Origin: BOG-931 sp963781725
GTDB taxonomy: Bacteria; Pseudomonadota; Alphaproteobacteria; Rhizobiales; Xanthobacteraceae
Reading direction: 5' to 3'
DNA length: 64,000 nt
Assembly: GCA_963781725.1 (NCBI GenBank)
Contig: CAWAGV010000002.1
Span: 2,666,001 to 2,730,000, forward strand
Below the pieces are notes generated by a model. It made no database searches, had not been told where the DNA came from, and saw only the letters and a program-made list of their open reading frames with translations. How positions within the stretch are numbered: position 1 is the first letter of the stretch; the number at the start of each line of letters is the position of its first letter. Shown in pieces: positions 9,012-24,257 of this stretch. Position numbers and translations under genes: made by a program.

Positions 9012-10358
9012 ATGCCAACTCCGACGACGATCATGCGTCTTGCCGCGGCATCTGTGCTGGCCGCGGTCCTCGCCGGCAGCGCGCAGGCGCAGGACAAGCC
9101 GGACAACTGGCTCGGCCGCCTTTTTCAACCTCCGGCGACCGGCTCGGTTCCCAGTGGCGGGAGCAGCGACTGGAGCGGGCAATCGGGCGCTTCCGGCGAC
9201 CCGTCGATGACGGCCGATGCGATCCGCGCGGCGGCCGCCGACTTCGACAATTGTATTGCCGGCCTGTGGCCGGACGCGGAACGGCGCGGCATCAGCCGCG
9301 CCAATTTCGAGCGGTTCACCGCCGGCCTGACGCCGGACCTGCACATCATGGATCTGCTCGATGCGCAGCCGGAGTTCACCAAGGCGACCTGGGATTATCT
9401 CGACCTCTTGGTGAGCGATGATCGCATTGCCCGCGGCCGTGCGCTGCTGACGCAATATGCGCCGACCTTCGACGCGGTCGAGAAAGCCTACGGCGTCGAC
9501 AAGTACATCGTCGCCGCGATCTGGGGCGTCGAATCGAATTACGGCACGCTCGGCGGCGATCGCCCGGTGCTGCGCTCGACGGCGACGCTGGCCTGTGTCG
9601 GCCGCCGCCGCAACTACTTCCGCGAGGAATTCCTGTCGGCGCTGGATATCCTGCAGCGCGGCGACGTTCCGCCCGAACATCTGGTCGGCTCCTGGGCCGG
9701 CGCGTTCGGCCCGACGCAATTCATGCCGACATCGTTCAAGCGCTACGCCGTCGACTTTGACGGCGACGGGCATCGCGACGTCGTCGATTCCATTCCCGAC
9801 CTGATCGCGTCCACCGCCAACAACCTGAAAACTGATGGCTGGGTCAGCGGCCGTTCCTGGGGCTATGAAGTCACGCTGCCGCAGAACTTCGATTATCTGC
9901 TTGCCGATCGCGCCAAGCAGATAACGATCAAGCAGTGGGAAAGTCTCGGCGTGCGGCGCGCCGGCAACAAGCCGTTCCCGCACGCCGATGAGACTGCGTT
10001 TCTGTTGCTGCCCGCGGGCGCACGCGGTCCGGCTTTTCTGATGACCCAGAATTTTCGCGTCATCATGAAATACAATCCCGCCGAAGCGTATGCGCTGGCG
10101 ATCGGCTACCTGGCCGACCGGATGCGCGGCGGTGCGCCTTTCGTGCACGACTGGCCGCGTGACGAGCGCGTGCTGACGCTCGATGAGCGCCTTGAGCTGC
10201 AGCAGGTTCTGGCCAACCGCGGGTTCGACGTCGGCAGCCCGGACGGACGTCTCGGCCCGCGCACCCGGATTGCCATCCGCAATTATCAGGTTTCGGCCGG
10301 GCTCACTCCGGACGGATTTGCCTCTTCAAGCGTGCTCGACCGGTTGCGCCAGCCGTAA
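9012..10358 (+). CDS. Lytic murein transglycosylase, MltB type, with peptidoglycan-binding domain
   Basis: 448 residues from the ATG at 9012; ATG at 9033 is an equally plausible start and gives the tighter signal peptide MRLAAASVLAAVLAGSAQAQ. There is no lipobox cysteine at the cleavage site, so it is probably soluble in the periplasm. The SLT_2 (MltB/SltB1) catalytic domain spans about residues 70-370, with catalytic glutamate 174 in AAIWGVESNYG, then GSWAGAFGPTQFMPTSF and DFDGDGHRDVVDS. A peptidoglycan-binding type 1 domain forms the last 60 residues (LQQVLANRGFDVGSPDGRLG). It cleaves glycan strands to 1,6-anhydro-muropeptides. Confidence 0.9.
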   Translation: MPTPTTIMRLAAASVLAAVLAGSAQAQDKPDNWLGRLFQPPATGSVPSGGSSDWSGQSGASGDPSMTADAIRAAAADFDNCIAGLWPDAERRGISRANFERFTAGLTPDLHIMDLLDAQPEFTKATWDYLDLLVSDDRIARGRALLTQYAPTFDAVEKAYGVDKYIVAAIWGVESNYGTLGGDRPVLRSTATLACVGRRRNYFREEFLSALDILQRGDVPPEHLVGSWAGAFGPTQFMPTSFKRYAVDFDGDGHRDVVDSIPDLIASTANNLKTDGWVSGRSWGYEVTLPQNFDYLLADRAKQITIKQWESLGVRRAGNKPFPHADETAFLLLPAGARGPAFLMTQNFRVIMKYNPAEAYALAIGYLADRMRGGAPFVHDWPRDERVLTLDERLELQQVLANRGFDVGSPDGRLGPRTRIAIRNYQVSAGLTPDGFASSSVLDRLRQP

Positions 10359-10500
10359 CCAGGTTGGCCTGCGGCATGTTTTGGCCAGCCTTGGCCATCC
10401 TCAAACCGACATTTTTTGGCTAGTATGTGGGTCTGTCCGGCGCGGCCGCCGGAGCAGATCGCTCGTTGCGGCGGCGCGGGACGTATTGGATAAGCCATTA

Positions 10501-12027
10501 ATGGCAAACCGGAATTTACGATCGAAAGGCCTCTATCTGCTCGCCGCCGCGGTGCTGGCCGTGGGCCTGTTGCCGTCAATTCCGGCCCAGGCGCAGTTTT
10601 TCGGATCCCCCTACGGCCCGCGTTCGAGCCGGCCGCCGCCGCAGCAGCGCGGCTTTTTTGGCGGCGGCTTTCCGTTTTTTGGCGGGCCGGGCTCAGGACC
10701 GTTCTACCAGCCGCAGCAGCAGCCGCCGTCGGAATCCTTGAAGGCGCCGGCGCCGCGCAAATACGAAACGCCGCCGACCAGCACGGTCGCGGTGGTCGGC
10801 GACTCGATGGCCGACTGGCTTGCCTACGGCCTTGAGGAAGCGCTCTCCGATACACCGGAGATCGGCGTGACGCGCTATATCAGGACGTCATCCGGCCTGG
10901 TTCGTTACGATCCGAAGAACGATCAGCTCGAATGGGGCGCAACGGTCAAGGACGTTCTCGCCGTCGACAAGCCGAGCGCCATCGTTGTCATGCTCGGCTT
11001 GAACGACCGTCTGCCGCTGCGCGACAAGGCGCCGGCGAAGCCCGGTACTCCGGCCGCTCCCGGAACGCAGGCGCAAGATAAGGCGCAGGACGGTCAGCCG
11101 CCTGCCGATGCGAAACCGAACGGCGAACAGCCGCCGACCATTGCCAGCGAGCCGCAACGGCAAGGTCCGGCCGGCTCGAACGATTTTCACACCGACAAGT
11201 GGGCCGAGCTTTATTCGAAGCGCATCGATGACATGATCACCGCGCTCAAGAGCAGGGGCGTGCCGGTGCTTTGGGTTGGACTGCCGGCGGTCTATGGCAC
11301 GCGTTCGACCGGCGACATGAGCTATCTCGACGAGCTTTATCGTGCACGCGCCGAGCGGGCCGGCATCATCTATGTCGATATCTGGGATGGCTTCGTCGAC
11401 GAGAACGGCCGTTACGCGACGCAGGGGCCGGACTTCGAAGGTCAGATCCGGCGTCTGCGCACCAGTGACGGCGTGCATTTCACCAAGGCCGGCGCGGTCA
11501 AGCTTGCGCAATATGTGGCGCAAGCGCTGCACCGTGTCATGAACAACCATCTCGTTCCGGTGGCGTTGCCGGCTCCCGACGATACGCCAAAGCCGGGCGG
11601 CAACGGTTCGCGTCCGGCGGTTGGTCCGGTGCTGCCGCTGACCGTTTCCGTCACCAACGACGGCAACAGCCTGCTGGGCGACGGCGGCCGCAGTTCGCCG
11701 GCCAATACCGATCCGGTGGCGACGCGCGTGCTCACGCACGGCGATCCGATTACGCCGCCGTCGGGCCGCGCCGACGATTTCTCGTGGCCGCGTCCCGACC
11801 CCAAGGGCAGCGCGGAGATCGAGTCGCCGCAACCGGCGCCGGCGCCCGCCGCACCGGCCAAAGGCCCCGCGGCGAAGCCCGATACCAAGAAGGTGGACGC
11901 CACCAAGACCGCGCCGGTCAAACCCGCGCCCAATCCGCCGCCACCTCCGGCGGCGACGCGTCCGGCGCCGCGTGCATCGCTCGACGGCGGCCCGAAGCCG
12001 CCGCGGGATGTGGGCGGCGGCTTCTGA
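10501..12027 (+). CDS. Periplasmic SGNH/GDSL hydrolase, DUF459 family
   Basis: 508 residues from the ATG at 10501, which opens a signal peptide (LYLLAAAVLAVGLLPSIPAQ-AQ). After a Pro/Gly/Phe-rich linker the DUF459 domain begins at VAVVGDSMADWLAYGL, whose GDS block carries the presumed catalytic serine. It continues with IVVMLGLNDR (the block with the oxyanion Asn) and ends with DGVHFTKAGAVKLAQYV, holding the Asp-x-x-His pair. An Ala/Pro/Gln insert interrupts the middle, and the last 150 residues are Pro/Ala/Lys-rich and probably disordered. Likely a periplasmic esterase or acyltransferase acting on an envelope polymer; substrate unknown. It follows the MltB-type gene by 142 bases on the same strand, suggesting a shared cell-envelope role. 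Confidence 0.83.
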   Translation: MANRNLRSKGLYLLAAAVLAVGLLPSIPAQAQFFGSPYGPRSSRPPPQQRGFFGGGFPFFGGPGSGPFYQPQQQPPSESLKAPAPRKYETPPTSTVAVVGDSMADWLAYGLEEALSDTPEIGVTRYIRTSSGLVRYDPKNDQLEWGATVKDVLAVDKPSAIVVMLGLNDRLPLRDKAPAKPGTPAAPGTQAQDKAQDGQPPADAKPNGEQPPTIASEPQRQGPAGSNDFHTDKWAELYSKRIDDMITALKSRGVPVLWVGLPAVYGTRSTGDMSYLDELYRARAERAGIIYVDIWDGFVDENGRYATQGPDFEGQIRRLRTSDGVHFTKAGAVKLAQYVAQALHRVMNNHLVPVALPAPDDTPKPGGNGSRPAVGPVLPLTVSVTNDGNSLLGDGGRSSPANTDPVATRVLTHGDPITPPSGRADDFSWPRPDPKGSAEIESPQPAPAPAAPAKGPAAKPDTKKVDATKTAPVKPAPNPPPPPAATRPAPRASLDGGPKPPRDVGGGF

Positions 12028-12130
12028 TCCAGCCGGCGCGCGGCAGCACGCAAGTTGGAGCCTTCGCGCAGTAGGCGCTGCGCTTTCTCCGTTTCACAAT
12101 GTCAAACAGCGACGCTTCACTTTTCATCCC

Positions 12131-12282
12131 GCCCCGCGATAGCGGGGAGGGGGGACCGCGCACTTGCGCGGTGGGAGGGGCGTCTGACTCGACGCTCCAC
12201 CTGCCGCCAAAGAATTTTCTTCGCCGCCCGCGCCCCCTCCACCATGCTTCGCATGGTCCCCCTCCCCCGCTACCGCGGGGGC
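12131..12282. repeat. Large imperfect inverted repeat (GC-rich palindromic element)
   Basis: The left arm (12131-12180) contains GCGATAGCGGGGAGG followed by a small hairpin ACCGCGCACTTGCGCGGT. The right arm (12233-12282) is close to its reverse complement, with its own hairpin ACCATGCTTCGCATGGT and CCCCTCCCCCGCTACCGCGG. About 50 bases separate the arms. This matches the style of intergenic palindromic repeats dispersed in Bradyrhizobium and Rhodopseudomonas genomes, as I recall them. It follows the DUF459 stop codon by about 100 bases and may act as a transcription stop or mRNA stabiliser. Confidence 0.7.
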
Positions 12283-12290
12283 GGATGATT

Positions 12291-12379
12291 CTCGTCATTG
12301 CGAGGAGCGATAGCGACGAAGCAATCCAGGGGCCGCTGGCATTAACGCTGGATTGCTTCGCTCCGCTCGCAATGACGAG
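12291..12379. repeat. Palindromic intergenic repeat
   Basis: The left arm 12291-12329 begins CTCGTCATTGCGAGGAGCG and ends AAGCAATCCAG. The right arm 12348-12379 begins CTGGATTGCTTCGC and ends CGCAATGACGAG. The arms are near-perfect reverse complements around an 18-base centre. The motif is a familiar short dispersed palindrome in Hyphomicrobiales genomes. It lies directly after the GC-rich inverted repeat, so two different elements sit side by side. Confidence 0.8.
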
Positions 12380-12439
12380 CTTCATCGTTCTCGCAGCGCG
12401 GTTGCGCTGTGCAGTTGTCACGCATCGCGATGATTTTGC

Positions 12440-12800
12440 CTCGAACGCACGCGAGGCATTTCAATTTGCTTCCCTGAAAACAAGGGAAGCGGAGCGCCGA
12501 GCGGCGCGTAGTCGGGAGCTGCGCCCGTTACCAGGCACAGCCGCGGCCCTTTTGACGGGGCCGCTCGCCTTTCGGCGCTCCACTGCGGATTGATGGGAGT
12601 TGCCTCCCAACCCGGCCCGGGCCAGCGCTTCCTGGAAACGCCGGATCAAAGGCCAACGCGCCTCCCCGACGCCAGTGCAGCGAGCACCTCGCAGTCCGAA
12701 CACTTGCCGGACGGGCATGATGCCCAGGCCGCCTGCGAGAAGGGCTGACGAACCCAACCCGCAGAACCCGCGCCCGCTCCATCACTCGGAGTCACCGGTT
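12440..12800. other. Non-coding gap with several hairpins; possible dispersed element or structured RNA
   Basis: I find no gene here. The stretch contains several short GC-rich hairpins, for example CGGCCCTTTTGACGGGGCCG near 12535 and GGGCATGATGCCC near 12713. Open frames exist on both strands, but none has a ribosome site, domain or sensible composition. Arg/Ala/Gly-rich open frames like these often mark dispersed non-coding repeats in this group. Whether it is transcribed cannot be told from the sequence. Confidence 0.35.
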
Positions 12801-12915
12801 GACGTCCCTCACGACGAGCGAGCGACCGTCCTATGGCACGGCCCAGGACCAGAGTCACATCAAGTCTCCGTGATTGAGACCTATAAATCAAATACAGAGA
12901 CGGCAAAAGCGTGAC

Positions 12916-14331
12916 TTACCAGGCGCCGCGATGTTCCGGCACGCGGCTAATCAATGGCAGCGCTACGATCAGCAATGCCCCTGCAAGAGCGAACAGCCAG
13001 GCCTGGGTGCGGCCGGGGTCCTGGGAACTGGCGAGGATCGCGGTGTCGACCGAGACCGTGATGATGGTCCCGATTTGCATACTCATCGTCCGCAAGGCAG
13101 CGAGCGTCGATGAGCTTTCGGGCGCCAACTGAATCCCGGCGTTACGGCTGGCAGGATTGTTCACCCCGCGGCCGATGCCGAGCAGCAAGGCGGAGCCGGC
13201 GAGCCATGCATACGGTGTGATTGCGGCGACGGGGCTGAACGCAAGCAGCAGCATTCCGGCTGCATTCACCGCTCCTCCGACATACAGCGGCAGCCGGTAG
13301 CCCGTGCGCCGCAAGGCGAATGCACCGACGATCGATAACACGATCGACGCCGCGCCTTGCGCAATCAGCAATGTACTGGAGTGGAGTTCGTTGATGCCGT
13401 AACGGGTCCACGCGTAGAGCGGGATAAGCGCGACCACGCCGCCGGTGACTCCGCCGTAAAGTCCGTTGAAAAGATTGACCGCACCGAAGCCTGGTCCGCT
13501 GATCAATCGCGGCGCGATGAAAGGGTGAACCGAACGGTTGATATGGCGGAAGAACGTCCATAACGCGCCGATCGCGAGGATCATCGGAATCAAAAAGACA
13601 GGCGACCATGCGTCCGCATTCTTTTCGGCCAGATAACTGACGGCGAGCATTCCGGAGAGCACTCCGCCGCCGAGAAGCGCCATACCCGCCGCATCCATCC
13701 CCGGACGTGGTCCTCCTGTCCGGGTTTGATCCCGCGGCACGTAACGCAGCGCCAGCACCGCAACGGCGATGCCGATCGGCACATTGACCAAAAAAATGCC
13801 GCGCCATGTCCAATACGACACGAACAGGCCGCCGAATATCGGCCCGATCATGGTCCCGATGGAGAAGATACTGCCAAACAGACTGACCGCACGATCGCGG
13901 GCATCGCCGAAATAATTGACGATGATCTCGGTCGCCGATGGCGTGAAGCCGGCCCCGCCCGCCGCTTGCAGCGCACGCAAGGCAATGAGCATGTAGATGT
14001 TTTCGGCCAGCCCGCAGCACAGCGACGCCGCGGTGAAGGCCACGACGGAAGCGACGAACACCTTGCGGCAACCGTATTGCTCGCTCAGTTTTCCGGTGAT
14101 CGGCAGCAGGACCACAAACCCGAGCGCGTAGGCCGTGATGGTCCATCCGACCAGGTCGATCGACGTGTGCAAACCGATGCGCAAGGAATGCAGCGCCGTC
14201 GCCACGATTGTCCCATCGATCGACATCATCAGCAGCGCGAGCCCGACGACACCGAAGACCAGTCCGCGATGAATGGGCCGGCTTTCGCCGCGAGGATCGT
14301 CGGCGGCGCGGACATCCTGGTGGATATTCAT
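12916..14331 (-). CDS. MFS transporter, DHA2 (EmrB/QacA-like) drug exporter family
   Basis: 471 residues from the ATG at 14331 (MNIHQDV); ATG at 14343 and longer forms are possible, with no strong ribosome site for any. The protein is almost entirely hydrophobic helices, compatible with 12-14 spans. TM1 carries MMSIDGTIVATAL, the DHA2 motif D1-like signature. Then come GWTITAYALGFVVLLPITGKLSEQYG (motif A loop, split here by the membrane turn), RALQAAGGAGFTPS and GPIFGGLFVSYWTWRGIFLV, the antiporter motif C/WRWxF region. Predicted proton-driven efflux of a hydrophobic compound at the inner membrane. No adjacent membrane-fusion protein or TetR regulator was found, so the substrate is open. Confidence 0.85.
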   Translation of the reverse strand: MNIHQDVRAADDPRGESRPIHRGLVFGVVGLALLMMSIDGTIVATALHSLRIGLHTSIDLVGWTITAYALGFVVLLPITGKLSEQYGCRKVFVASVVAFTAASLCCGLAENIYMLIALRALQAAGGAGFTPSATEIIVNYFGDARDRAVSLFGSIFSIGTMIGPIFGGLFVSYWTWRGIFLVNVPIGIAVAVLALRYVPRDQTRTGGPRPGMDAAGMALLGGGVLSGMLAVSYLAEKNADAWSPVFLIPMILAIGALWTFFRHINRSVHPFIAPRLISGPGFGAVNLFNGLYGGVTGGVVALIPLYAWTRYGINELHSSTLLIAQGAASIVLSIVGAFALRRTGYRLPLYVGGAVNAAGMLLLAFSPVAAITPYAWLAGSALLLGIGRGVNNPASRNAGIQLAPESSSTLAALRTMSMQIGTIITVSVDTAILASSQDPGRTQAWLFALAGALLIVALPLISRVPEHRGAW

Positions 14332-14459
14332 GGTGCGTCTCATACCAGCCCGCTTGAGATTGGAACTCCCAATCCTCATGCGAGCAGGGCATGGCAGGCA
14401 GGACACGGCAGGGCCGCACGACTTCCCGTGCGCCGGATATGATTCCTTTATACGGAGCG

Positions 14460-15902
<1,443 letters not shown>

Positions 15903-15921
15903 TGCGCACTCGTCTTTCGCG

Positions 15922-20541
<4,620 letters not shown>

Positions 20542-21006
20542 TGTCGTCCTCGCACTCCCAGCCGAGCCGCAGGGCCTCTCGGCCCGGCCTCGGCACAACC
20601 CGCCAGCGCAAGCCTGTGACCGCTTGCACAAAAGGGCAAATGACCCAGTCCTGGAGGCAACCTTTGTGCCGCGTCCGGCCTCAAGGCTGCTGTCGCCGCC
20701 GCCCGGCGCGCCCAAGTCCGCCGGCGGCTGACCCCGCGCCACCCCGACCACCCTGCGCGCGCCAATGGGTCAGCAATGCTGTCCTATGCGGACCATCGCA
20801 AATTCCCGGCGCTGACACAAGGGCATAGGCTCTGGTGCAGCGCGAAAAACCGCTGTGCCGCCGACGTCAACCGAGCTTCGCGATAGCCGCGGCCCAAGTG
20901 GATCATGGGTTGTATGGGAGCGCAATGGTTCGCCGTTGCGCCATCACCATAATCCGGGCGAACGTCGCCTTTTGCACGGCATCCAACAGGGGATTTAGTT
21001 CGCACG
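20542..21006. other. Intergenic region between divergent gltB and threonine aldolase genes
   Basis: 465 bases without a gene that I can support. The part next to gltB is open in the gltB frame but lacks codon bias and family sequence. Promoters for both divergent genes should lie here. I see no convincing operator, riboswitch or terminator. A short AGGGG box ahead of the aldolase ATG at 21007 may serve as its ribosome site. Confidence 0.5.
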
Positions 21007-22050
21007 ATGAATTTTGCCAGTGACAACACCGCGCCGGTGGCGCCAGCCGTTCTCGAAGCCATCGTCGCGGCCAATCGCGGCTATGCGCGCGGCTACGGTG
21101 ACGACGAATGGACCCGCGCCGTCGAACGGCGGATGGCGGACATTTTCGAGCGAGAGGTCGCGGTGTTTCTGGTGCCGACCGGCACCGCCGCCAACGCCCT
21201 GTCGCTTGCGCATGTGACCCCGCCCTGGGGCGTCGTGTTCTGCCACGAGAACGCGCACATCGTCACCGACGAATGCGGCGCGCCGGAGTTCTTTGGCGGC
21301 GGCTTGAAGCTCGCGGGTCTCCCCGGCGACGGCGCCAAGATCGCGGCCGATACATTCAAGGCGGCGCTCGGCGGCTACGGCGGCCACGAGCCGCACCAGA
21401 TGGTCGCGTCCGCGCTGTCGATCACCCAGGCCAGCGAAGCCGGCACGATTTATCGGGTCGATGAGATCGCGGAGCTGAGCCGGATCGCCCATGCGCGCGG
21501 GCTTGCGGTGCACATGGACGGCGCGCGCTTTGCCAATGCGCTGGTCCGGCTCAACACCACGCCGGCGCAGATGACGTGGCAATCGGGCGTCGATGTGCTG
21601 TCGTTTGGCGCAACCAAGGGTGGAGCGCTCGCCGCCGAAGCCGTCGTGGTGTTCGATCCGGCGCGCGCGGCGTTTTTCGGCGAGCGGCGCAAGCGCGCCG
21701 GACAGCTGCTCTCCAAGCATCGTTTTATGGCCGCGCAGATGGCGGCTTATCTCGCCGACGGTTACTGGCTCGGCCTGGCCCGCCACGCCAACGCCATGGC
21801 GGACGTGCTGGCGCGAGGACTTCGTGCCGTCGGCCTTGCGCCGGTATGGCCGGTCGAGGCCAACCTCGTGTTCGTCATTTTGCCGCGTGCCCTGGACGCC
21901 AAGCTCAAGGCGGCCGGGGCGGACTATTACGTGCGGACCGGGAAAGGCGTCGGCCACGGACCGGACGAAATGCTGGCCAGGCTGGTGACGTCGTTCTCGA
22001 CGCAACACGAGGATGTCGAGCGTTTCGTCAATCTTTGCAAAGAGTCCTGA
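21007..22050 (+). CDS. ltaE: Low-specificity L-threonine aldolase
   Basis: 347 residues, the typical size of this PLP fold-type I enzyme. It starts MNFASDNTAPVAPAVLEAI. The cofactor region includes VPTGTAANALSLAHV and CHENAHIVTDECGAPEFF. The aspartate/arginine pair is in HMDGARFANALV, and lysine 204 in LSFGATKGGALAAE should form the PLP Schiff base. It cleaves threonine or allo-threonine to glycine and acetaldehyde; some family members take beta-hydroxyaspartate or phenylserine instead. Cytoplasmic. It is followed 81 bases later by a secreted hypothetical gene with no obvious functional link. Confidence 0.92.
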   Translation: MNFASDNTAPVAPAVLEAIVAANRGYARGYGDDEWTRAVERRMADIFEREVAVFLVPTGTAANALSLAHVTPPWGVVFCHENAHIVTDECGAPEFFGGGLKLAGLPGDGAKIAADTFKAALGGYGGHEPHQMVASALSITQASEAGTIYRVDEIAELSRIAHARGLAVHMDGARFANALVRLNTTPAQMTWQSGVDVLSFGATKGGALAAEAVVVFDPARAAFFGERRKRAGQLLSKHRFMAAQMAAYLADGYWLGLARHANAMADVLARGLRAVGLAPVWPVEANLVFVILPRALDAKLKAAGADYYVRTGKGVGHGPDEMLARLVTSFSTQHEDVERFVNLCKES

Positions 22051-22131
22051 AAGCGCCAAAACGCCGCCCCAATTTGCACTATCGTTGAAGGTGAGGGTGT
22101 GAGTGTTGCAGCAGTCAGGGGGAGGGGCTTG

Positions 22132-22887
22132 GTGAAGCGCGCGTACAGGGCTGCCGTGTCGTCGGTGCTGCTGCTGGTTCTTGCCGCTCCGGGCCACGCC
22201 CAATCGCCGCCGCCGGCCTCACAACCCTTTCCCGGCTTTGTTTCGCCGTATGAAGTCATGCGGATGGTTCACGCCTCCGGCTTCGATCCGCTGGCGCCGC
22301 CGTTGCGTGAAGGCACCGCCTACGTGCTGCGCGCCACGGATTTTCGCGGCATTCTGATGCGCGTCGTGGTCGACGGACGCACCGGCGCGTTTCGCGAAGT
22401 GACGCGGATCGTGCCGGGACCGGGACGCTACGGCCAGTTCTACGGCGGTCCGCCTTACGGCCCGTCTGAATACGATGCCATGGCGGCTCCAATGGCGGCA
22501 CCTCCGGGCGTTGAGTCCGAACCGGCTTTGGCGCGGCCCGCAGTGGTTCATCCTGCGATCACGTCAACGGTTCCTGCAATTGCTCTGTCGCCACCTTTGC
22601 CGCGTCCGCGCCCGGCGGCGCTGGCATCGCGCAGCCCTGCCGACGTCAAGCCAGCGGCAAGTCCCGAACCGGCCGTGCCCCCGAAAGCTGAAGCAACGAC
22701 CAGTACGGCTCCGCCGTCGACCGCGCCGGTTACAACCGCTCCCGCCAACAGCACCGCGACGACGGCCAAGCCTGCCGCTCCTCCGGACGGGAAACCGCAG
22801 GTCAATTCCGAAGTCGTGACCGCTCCGCCGCCGCCAGCGGCCGCGCCCAGGAAATCGGCGATCCCGGCAGAACCGCTGAATGACTGA
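22132..22887 (+). CDS. Secreted proline-rich hypothetical protein
   Basis: 251 residues from GTG at 22132, chosen because GGAGG lies six bases upstream and a signal peptide follows immediately (KRAYRAAVSSVLLLVLAAPG, cleavage near HAQ). GTG at 22099 is an alternative. A compact segment at residues 35-100 (SPYEVMRMVHASGFDPLAPP, YVLRATDFRGILMRVVVD, GRTGAFREVTRIVPGP) looks folded and resembles a small periplasmic PepSY-like unit. The remaining 150 residues are Pro/Ala/Thr-rich and probably disordered. I do not recognise a named family; comparable proteins are common and uncharacterised in Hyphomicrobiales. Confidence 0.7.
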   Translation: MKRAYRAAVSSVLLLVLAAPGHAQSPPPASQPFPGFVSPYEVMRMVHASGFDPLAPPLREGTAYVLRATDFRGILMRVVVDGRTGAFREVTRIVPGPGRYGQFYGGPPYGPSEYDAMAAPMAAPPGVESEPALARPAVVHPAITSTVPAIALSPPLPRPRPAALASRSPADVKPAASPEPAVPPKAEATTSTAPPSTAPVTTAPANSTATTAKPAAPPDGKPQVNSEVVTAPPPPAAAPRKSAIPAEPLND

Positions 22888-22992
22888 GGTTCAGCGCGGC
22901 CGCTTCCTGCATAGCCCCGGTGCAGCGGGTGTGCTGGTCACGGATGACATTGCCCCGTAGCATGCCCGGCAAAATCTACGGGAGGCGCCGCC

Positions 22993-24243
22993 GTGAAAGT
23001 CTGCATGTTCCACCTGATGCCGTATCGGGAACTGCCGGCGGATTTCGAGAAGCGATACAACTCAGCCTACATCGATCCGGTGTTTTTCGACGTCGGTAAC
23101 GCCGACAAGGTCGGCGAATACTACAACGCGACGCTCGACGAGATGCTCCACGCCGCAAAGGTCGGCTTTCACGGGCTCTGCACCAACCAGCATCATCAGA
23201 ACGTCTACGGCTTCATGGCCAATCCGAGCCTGATGGGCGCGGTGCTGGCGAAACAGACCAACGGCCAGAACACAGCGATCATCCAGCTTGGCTCGACCTT
23301 GCCGTCGACGACGCCGCCGACCCGCATCGCCGAGGAATACGCGATGCTCGACTGCATCAGCGGCGGACGGCTGGTGGCGGGTTTTCCGACCGGGCTGCCC
23401 AGCGACGCCACGATCTCGAACGGCGTCATCCCGATCGAGCAGCGCGAGCGCTACCGCGAAGCGCTGGCGCTGGTGCTCAAGGCCTGGTCGGCAAAAGAAG
23501 TGTTCACCTGGAACAGCAAGCACTATCAGCTCGGCATGGTGAACTTGTGGCCGCGACCAATTCAGCAGCCGCATCCGCCGATCTGGATTCCCGGTTCCGG
23601 CATTTCATCCACCGCCGAGTATGTGATCAATCAGGATCACTGCTTCTGCCACCTGAGCTATTACGGCGCCAAGAACGCGGCTTACGTCACCGATCGTTAC
23701 TGGGAGCTGTGCGCGCAAAAGGGCCGCGACGATAATCCGTACCGGCTGAGCTTCCTGCAACTGATCGGCGTCGCCGAAACCGACGAACAGGCCGAAGAGC
23801 TTTACGCGCCGCACGCCGAGTATTTCTTTCACAAGCTGCTCTACACGCCACCGCATTATCAGGCGATCCCGGGCTGTCTCGAATACGACGCCGTGGTGCA
23901 AGGGCTGAAATTCAACCCGCGCACCTCGGTCAATCTGTCCGAGTTGAAAGCCAAGGACTTCTTCGAGCGCGGTTTTGTCGTCGTCGGCAGCCCGAAGACC
24001 GTGCGCGAGCAGCTCATGGACGGCGTCAAGCGCTTGCGCATGGGCCACCTGCTGACCTTGCTGCACTTCGGCTCGATGCCGAGCGAGTTGTGCAAGCGGA
24101 ATATCGACCTGTTCGGCCGTGAAGTGTTGCCGTACCTGGCCGATCAATGGGACGATCAATACGAAGACCGCTGGTGGCCGGAACGGCTGCGGGCGAAACG
24201 GGCGGCGCCCGCCATGGCCAGCTCTATGGCTGCTGCTTCCTGA
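22993..24243 (+). CDS. LLM-class flavin-dependent monooxygenase
   Basis: 416 residues with a GTG start at 22993 and GGAGG seven bases ahead. It is a bacterial luciferase-like TIM-barrel protein: MFHLMPYRELP at the start, GFHGLCTNQHHQ, the strand STLPSTTPPTRIAEEYAMLD, then CISGGRLVAGFPTG, the conserved substrate/flavin loop, and HPPIWIPGSG. Such enzymes use FMNH2 supplied by a separate reductase and oxygen to oxidise or cleave organic substrates. It heads an apparent operon with an alpha/beta hydrolase 14 bases downstream, a second LLM monooxygenase and a TctC-type binding protein. No flavin reductase is encoded nearby. Substrate unknown. Confidence 0.87.
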   Translation: MKVCMFHLMPYRELPADFEKRYNSAYIDPVFFDVGNADKVGEYYNATLDEMLHAAKVGFHGLCTNQHHQNVYGFMANPSLMGAVLAKQTNGQNTAIIQLGSTLPSTTPPTRIAEEYAMLDCISGGRLVAGFPTGLPSDATISNGVIPIEQRERYREALALVLKAWSAKEVFTWNSKHYQLGMVNLWPRPIQQPHPPIWIPGSGISSTAEYVINQDHCFCHLSYYGAKNAAYVTDRYWELCAQKGRDDNPYRLSFLQLIGVAETDEQAEELYAPHAEYFFHKLLYTPPHYQAIPGCLEYDAVVQGLKFNPRTSVNLSELKAKDFFERGFVVVGSPKTVREQLMDGVKRLRMGHLLTLLHFGSMPSELCKRNIDLFGREVLPYLADQWDDQYEDRWWPERLRAKRAAPAMASSMAAAS

Positions 24244-24257
24244 CGCGGGCATCCAGC

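Noticed and set aside
12099..12593. 164-residue plus-strand frame across the repeat region
   Set aside because: It translates palindromic repeats; no start signal or protein-like sequence.
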